Virus record (IMG/VR): IMGVR_UViG_3300028920_001039
Location: 1-22,335 of that record
Strand: one strand, 5' to 3'
Origin: a virus
DNA: 22,335 nt
Shown: piece by piece, positions 20,867 through 22,335 of the stretch
Position numbering within the stretch: the stretch's first letter is position 1
How the letters are laid out: each line of letters opens with the position of its first letter
Made by a program: the position numbers and the translations under genes
Notes under the pieces: generated by a model
Databases searched by the model: none
What the model was told of the DNA's origin: nothing
Seen by the model: the letters and a program-made list of their open reading frames with translations, nothing else

Positions 20867-21044
20867 CCATGACGCAGAGGAAGAACTCCAGATACAGGTT
20901 CTGGAACTGGAGGCCGAGGTCGAGCGGCTGCGGGCTGCGCTCCAGAGCATCGCCAACAACACCTGCTGTGATGGCTGTCAAGAGGCAGCCCGAGTAGCGG
21001 CCAAGGCCCTCCGGGGAGGCGACGATGACGACCGGGAGGACTGA
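20859..21044 (+). CDS. Short coiled-coil protein (61 aa) of the modular series
   Basis: The product starts MGSHDAEEELQIQVLELEAE, continues with VERLRAALQSIANNTCCDGC and ends KALRGGDDDDRED. It combines one coiled-coil block with a CC-x2-C cluster that might bind metal. Many phages encode similar short proteins with a LRAAL...CC..C pattern of unknown role. The start lies in the third copy of the module (CCGAGGAGGCGACGATGG, with one change from the others) and overlaps the previous stop by 8 nt. Confidence 0.72.
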   Translation: MGSHDAEEELQIQVLELEAEVERLRAALQSIANNTCCDGCQEAARVAAKALRGGDDDDRED

Positions 21045-21183
21045 GACGATGGACGGAAAACTCGCACCAGGGGCCGGATGCCTCGGAATCCTCCTCATCC
21101 TGGCCGGAATCGGACTCGCGGCCCTCATCGGAGCCGCCATCTCACTCGGACTCTGGCTCCTCGAACACCTGTCCTGGCAGTAG
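21025..21183 (+). CDS. Short membrane protein (52 aa)
   Basis: This small frame starts at the ATG of the fourth module copy (MTTGRTETMDGKLAPGAG); ATG 21049, with GGGAGG upstream, would give 44 aa. About residues 17-47 are continuously hydrophobic (LGILLILAGIGLAALIGAAI and on to LWLL), ending EHLSWQ. This is enough for one long or two very short membrane helices. It could be a holin, an antiholin or an envelope-directed small protein; no lysis gene lies nearby to decide. Its 3' end overlaps the convergent minus-strand gene by 42 nt, which is unusual and lowers certainty for one of the two. Confidence 0.6.
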   Translation: MTTGRTETMDGKLAPGAGCLGILLILAGIGLAALIGAAISLGLWLLEHLSWQ

Positions 21184-21330
21184 ACTCCACGGACCCTCCG
21201 AGTAGGGGTCCAATCCAGCCGCCTCGAACGCCTCCACCGGGGGACACGGACACTCGAAAGCGTGGAGCTCGTGCTCCTCGCACCAGAAGTCCCCACAATC
21301 AGGGCACTCGACCCAGATCCCGCCCTTCAT
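21142..21330 (-). CDS. Small zinc-finger-like protein (62 aa)
   Basis: The product starts MKGGIWVECPDCGDFWCEEH and has a metal-binding cluster: Cys9, Cys12, Cys17, His20, His23, Cys27 and Cys29. An acidic tail with AAGLDPYSEGPW follows. Small phage proteins with this kind of C-x2-C...C-x2-H...H...C pattern are common and uncharacterised. The ATG overlaps the stop of the upstream minus-strand gene (ATGA), so the two form a pair. It may regulate transcription or host proteins; this is not shown. Confidence 0.72.
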   Translation of the reverse strand: MKGGIWVECPDCGDFWCEEHELHAFECPCPPVEAFEAAGLDPYSEGPWSLLPGQVFEEPESE

Positions 21331-21554
21331 CGCCAGCGCACCCGCCGCTGCTGGGTGTAAACCCGCTCGATGTACTCCCCCAGGTTCCGAACCGTCTCCT
21401 CCATCCGCTGGCACACCAGACAATCCCCCCGACGATCCCGCCCGTGAGCGCACATCCCACGCTCGTACAGCCTCGAGGACCCACGGAACTCCTCGAAGGG
21501 CAGCCGCACCAGCCCCAGCCCCGCCAGAACCGCCAGAAACCGCCGCCTCAGCAT
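21327..21554 (-). CDS. Small protein with Tat-like N-terminus and Cys/His cluster (75 aa)
   Basis: The N-terminus MLRRRFLAVLAGLGLVRLP combines an RRxFL pattern with a short hydrophobic stretch. This is like a Tat signal or a weak membrane anchor. Residues 35-47 hold C-x-H...C-x2-C (GMCAHGRDRRGDCLVCQRM), which resembles CxHG-type zinc motifs of small phage proteins. A charged helix follows (EETVRNLGEYIERVYTQQRR). GAGGGGGG lies upstream of the ATG. Its TGA overlaps the next gene. The combination of an export-like start with a zinc motif is odd; the N-terminus may simply be a helix. Confidence 0.7.
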   Translation of the reverse strand: MLRRRFLAVLAGLGLVRLPFEEFRGSSRLYERGMCAHGRDRRGDCLVCQRMEETVRNLGEYIERVYTQQRRVRWR

Positions 21555-21592
21555 CCCAGAACCCCCCTCACACCCGGATCCTACACCCAGGC

Positions 21593-21621
21593 TTGACCCG
21601 CGGCCACGAAAAACCTATTCT
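21593..21621 (+). promoter_or_regulatory. Candidate rightward promoter
   Basis: TTGACC (21593-21598, 5/6) stands 17 nt before TATTCT (21616-21621, 4/6). The spacing is ideal, and CTTGAC also begins the promoter-like sites at 15132 and 17247. It would transcribe toward the right end of the window, across the GCTACA repeat region, presumably into genes beyond the edge. A short frame from ATG 21631 (46 codons, Pro/Arg-rich) follows but is not convincing. Confidence 0.5.
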
Positions 21622-21693
21622 CCCCATCTCATGACGGCTCTCCGGGGGCCGGGACGGGGCCCTCCTCCCCGCCCGGCCCCCACTCTCGTCAGC

Positions 21694-21837
21694 CGCTACA
21701 CCGCTACACCCCGCTACAGCCGCGAACCCGCTTTTCAACCCCCTTTTCCGCGTTTTCAGGCCCCAGAACCCTAAGAATGCCGTAAGAATGCCAAATGTAG
21801 CGGTGTAGCGGGTTCGCGGGTTCCCAACCGTGCTACA
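21694..21837. repeat. GCTACA repeat region with perfect inverted repeats
   Basis: GCTACA or its complement TGTAGC occurs six times (21695, 21703, 21713, 21796, 21804, 21832). CGCTACACCGCTACA (21694-21708) is perfectly inverted at 21796-21810, and CCGCGAACCCGC (21720-21731) at 21808-21819. Between the arms is a less GC-rich stretch with TTTTCAACCCCCTTTTCCG and two AAGAATGCC-type copies (ctaagaatgccgtaagaatgcc). Such iteron-like clusters can bind a replication or regulatory protein. No gene is convincing here. Confidence 0.6.
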
Positions 21838-21899
21838 CTCCACACCCCCTGGAGCTCAGGGAACCCAGGCACGCCCCGCCGTTGGCCCGTGGTGGGGGG

Positions 21900-21942
21900 A
21901 AGAGCCCCAGAAACGGGCCCAGCCCCGAGCTCCAGGGCTCTT
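21900..21942. terminator. Weak hairpin, possible terminator
   Basis: AAGAGCCC (21900-21907) pairs perfectly with GGGCTCTT (21935-21942) around a 27-nt GC-rich loop that holds further self-complementary GGGCCC. Only a short T-run follows, so termination in either direction is uncertain. Confidence 0.3.
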
Positions 21943-22211
21943 TCCGTGATACCCTCCCCCCAAGAGCGTGGTGGCCGCCCCGGGGGGGCCGCCCAGACCC
22001 AAAGGTCAACGCTCCGCTGGTGCCGGAAGGCCGTTAGCCCGCGGCACGGCCCGATTCCCGCAAGAGGGACCGCCAGCCGCGCCGTACCCCGAGAAGGCAG
22101 GGGTAGGCTTCAACGCTGTTTCACGGATTTTTCCCCACCACCACCCCCACGCGACCGCCACACCCACGCCCACCCAGCCGCCCCGCGTGTCCGCATCGGC
22201 CATCCCAGCAG

Positions 22212-22300
22212 CCCAACACCCCCCAGATGCTTTTTTTCGGGCCCCCAGTGGCCTGAGATTTACACGAAATCCCAAACTCGTACCCCAGCACCCCCCAGAT
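22212..22300. repeat. 17-bp direct repeat, 72 bp apart
   Basis: CCCAACACCCCCCAGAT at 22212-22228 recurs as CCCAGCACCCCCCAGAT at 22284-22300, with one difference. It lies near the right edge in non-coding C-rich DNA. Purpose unknown; it may be a protein-binding site or a remnant of local duplication. Confidence 0.55.
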
Positions 22301-22335
22301 CAACCTGGAGGCCCCTAGACCCCCTCAGTCGCTAG

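Larger units (their letters stand above)
20102..21028 (+). repeat. Four copies of an 18-bp ribosome-binding/start module
   Basis: CCGGGGAGGCGACGATGA occurs at 20102-20119, 20373-20390 and 21011-21028, and as CCGAGGAGGCGACGATGG at 20845-20862. Each copy encodes the end of one gene (codons for Arg-Gly-Gly-Asp-Asp or similar) and provides GGAGG plus the ATG of the next in another frame. Starts are at 20116, 20387, 20859 and 21025. Confidence 0.85.
21555..22335. other. Gene-poor right end, C-rich on the plus strand
   Basis: Apart from the promoter candidate and the GCTACA region I find no supported gene. Open frames exist on both strands but are composed of Pro/Arg/His or Gly/Trp low complexity, lack ribosome binding sites and resemble chance frames of GC-rich DNA. 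The stretch contains a hairpin (21900-21942), a T7 run (22231-22237) and a 17-bp direct repeat. It may be a control region, or the start of DNA transcribed leftward from beyond the window. Confidence 0.55.

Noticed and set aside
20102-21028. Regular repeats as a CRISPR array
   Set aside because: The four 18-bp copies are at unequal distances (271, 472 and 166 bp) and lie at gene boundaries; they are start-site modules and not CRISPR repeats.
21568-21843. Minus-strand frame of 91 codons with TATFGILTAFLGFWG segment
   Set aside because: It runs across the GCTACA inverted repeats, has no ribosome binding site and ends in Arg/Gly low complexity.
21880-22000. Possible tRNA or small RNA from GC-rich self-complementary sequence
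   Set aside because: No cloverleaf, no T-arm GTTCRA and no CCA end could be found; only one long-looped hairpin.
21889-22335. Plus-strand frame of 148 codons reaching the right edge, and other frames of the same area
   Set aside because: Pro/Arg/Thr/His-rich in all versions and no start signal; equally open on both strands, as expected for C-rich non-coding DNA.

Overview
The window is about 22 kb of a tailed double-stranded DNA bacteriophage (class Caudoviricetes). It is either a free phage contig or part of a prophage. I see no integrase, tRNA, rRNA, insertion sequence or CRISPR array. The DNA is GC-rich, genes are packed with 1-14 nt overlaps (often TGATG or ATGA), and start sites mostly carry strong GGAGG-type ribosome binding sites. 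This points to a GC-rich bacterial host with a standard anti-Shine-Dalgarno sequence; I cannot name the host more precisely.

Layout. (1) Positions 1-14993 form one long leftward (minus-strand) morphogenesis operon. In transcription order it holds a 92-aa unknown, a Cys-rich lipoprotein-like protein, a likely small terminase, the large terminase, an 88-aa coiled coil, a 928-aa portal with a zinc-finger-like insertion, and a 320-aa putative virion protein. Six small, very basic or charged proteins follow, then a GroES-type co-chaperonin, an acidic coiled-coil scaffold, the major capsid protein, a UUCG hairpin, a secreted moron-like protein, a 110-aa virion or connector candidate, two further structural-module genes, and a gene running off the left edge. 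(2) Positions 14994-15169 are the divergent control region. It has a clear rightward sigma70-type promoter (TTGACA-18-TAGAAT) whose -35 box is flanked by CGCTAGC repeats. (3) Positions 15170-19446 form a rightward early operon: a small basic protein, a RecE-like PD-(D/E)XK exonuclease, a RecT-like annealing protein, a lambda-O-like replication protein with origin-like repeats in its linker, a zinc-binding protein and two unknowns. (4) Positions 19567-21183 hold a run of small genes. Four starts lie inside copies of the same 18-bp sequence, which is at once the 3' end of one gene and the ribosome binding site of the next; the last is a tiny membrane protein. (5) Positions 21142-21554 hold two small minus-strand genes with zinc-binding motifs. 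(6) Positions 21555-22335 are a C-rich stretch without a supported gene. It contains a candidate promoter, a GCTACA repeat and inverted-repeat region, a hairpin and a short direct repeat.

How it works together (inference). The rightward genes would carry out recombination-dependent replication: the exonuclease resects, the annealing protein pairs strands, and the replication protein opens the origin and loads a helicase. The leftward genes build the head and package DNA. The phage-encoded GroES homologue lies directly upstream of scaffold and capsid, which suggests it customises the host GroEL to fold the capsid protein, as T4 gp31 does. The most noteworthy points are this co-chaperonin, the candidate origin with a compact G-quadruplex motif inside the replication gene, and the repeated start-site modules.
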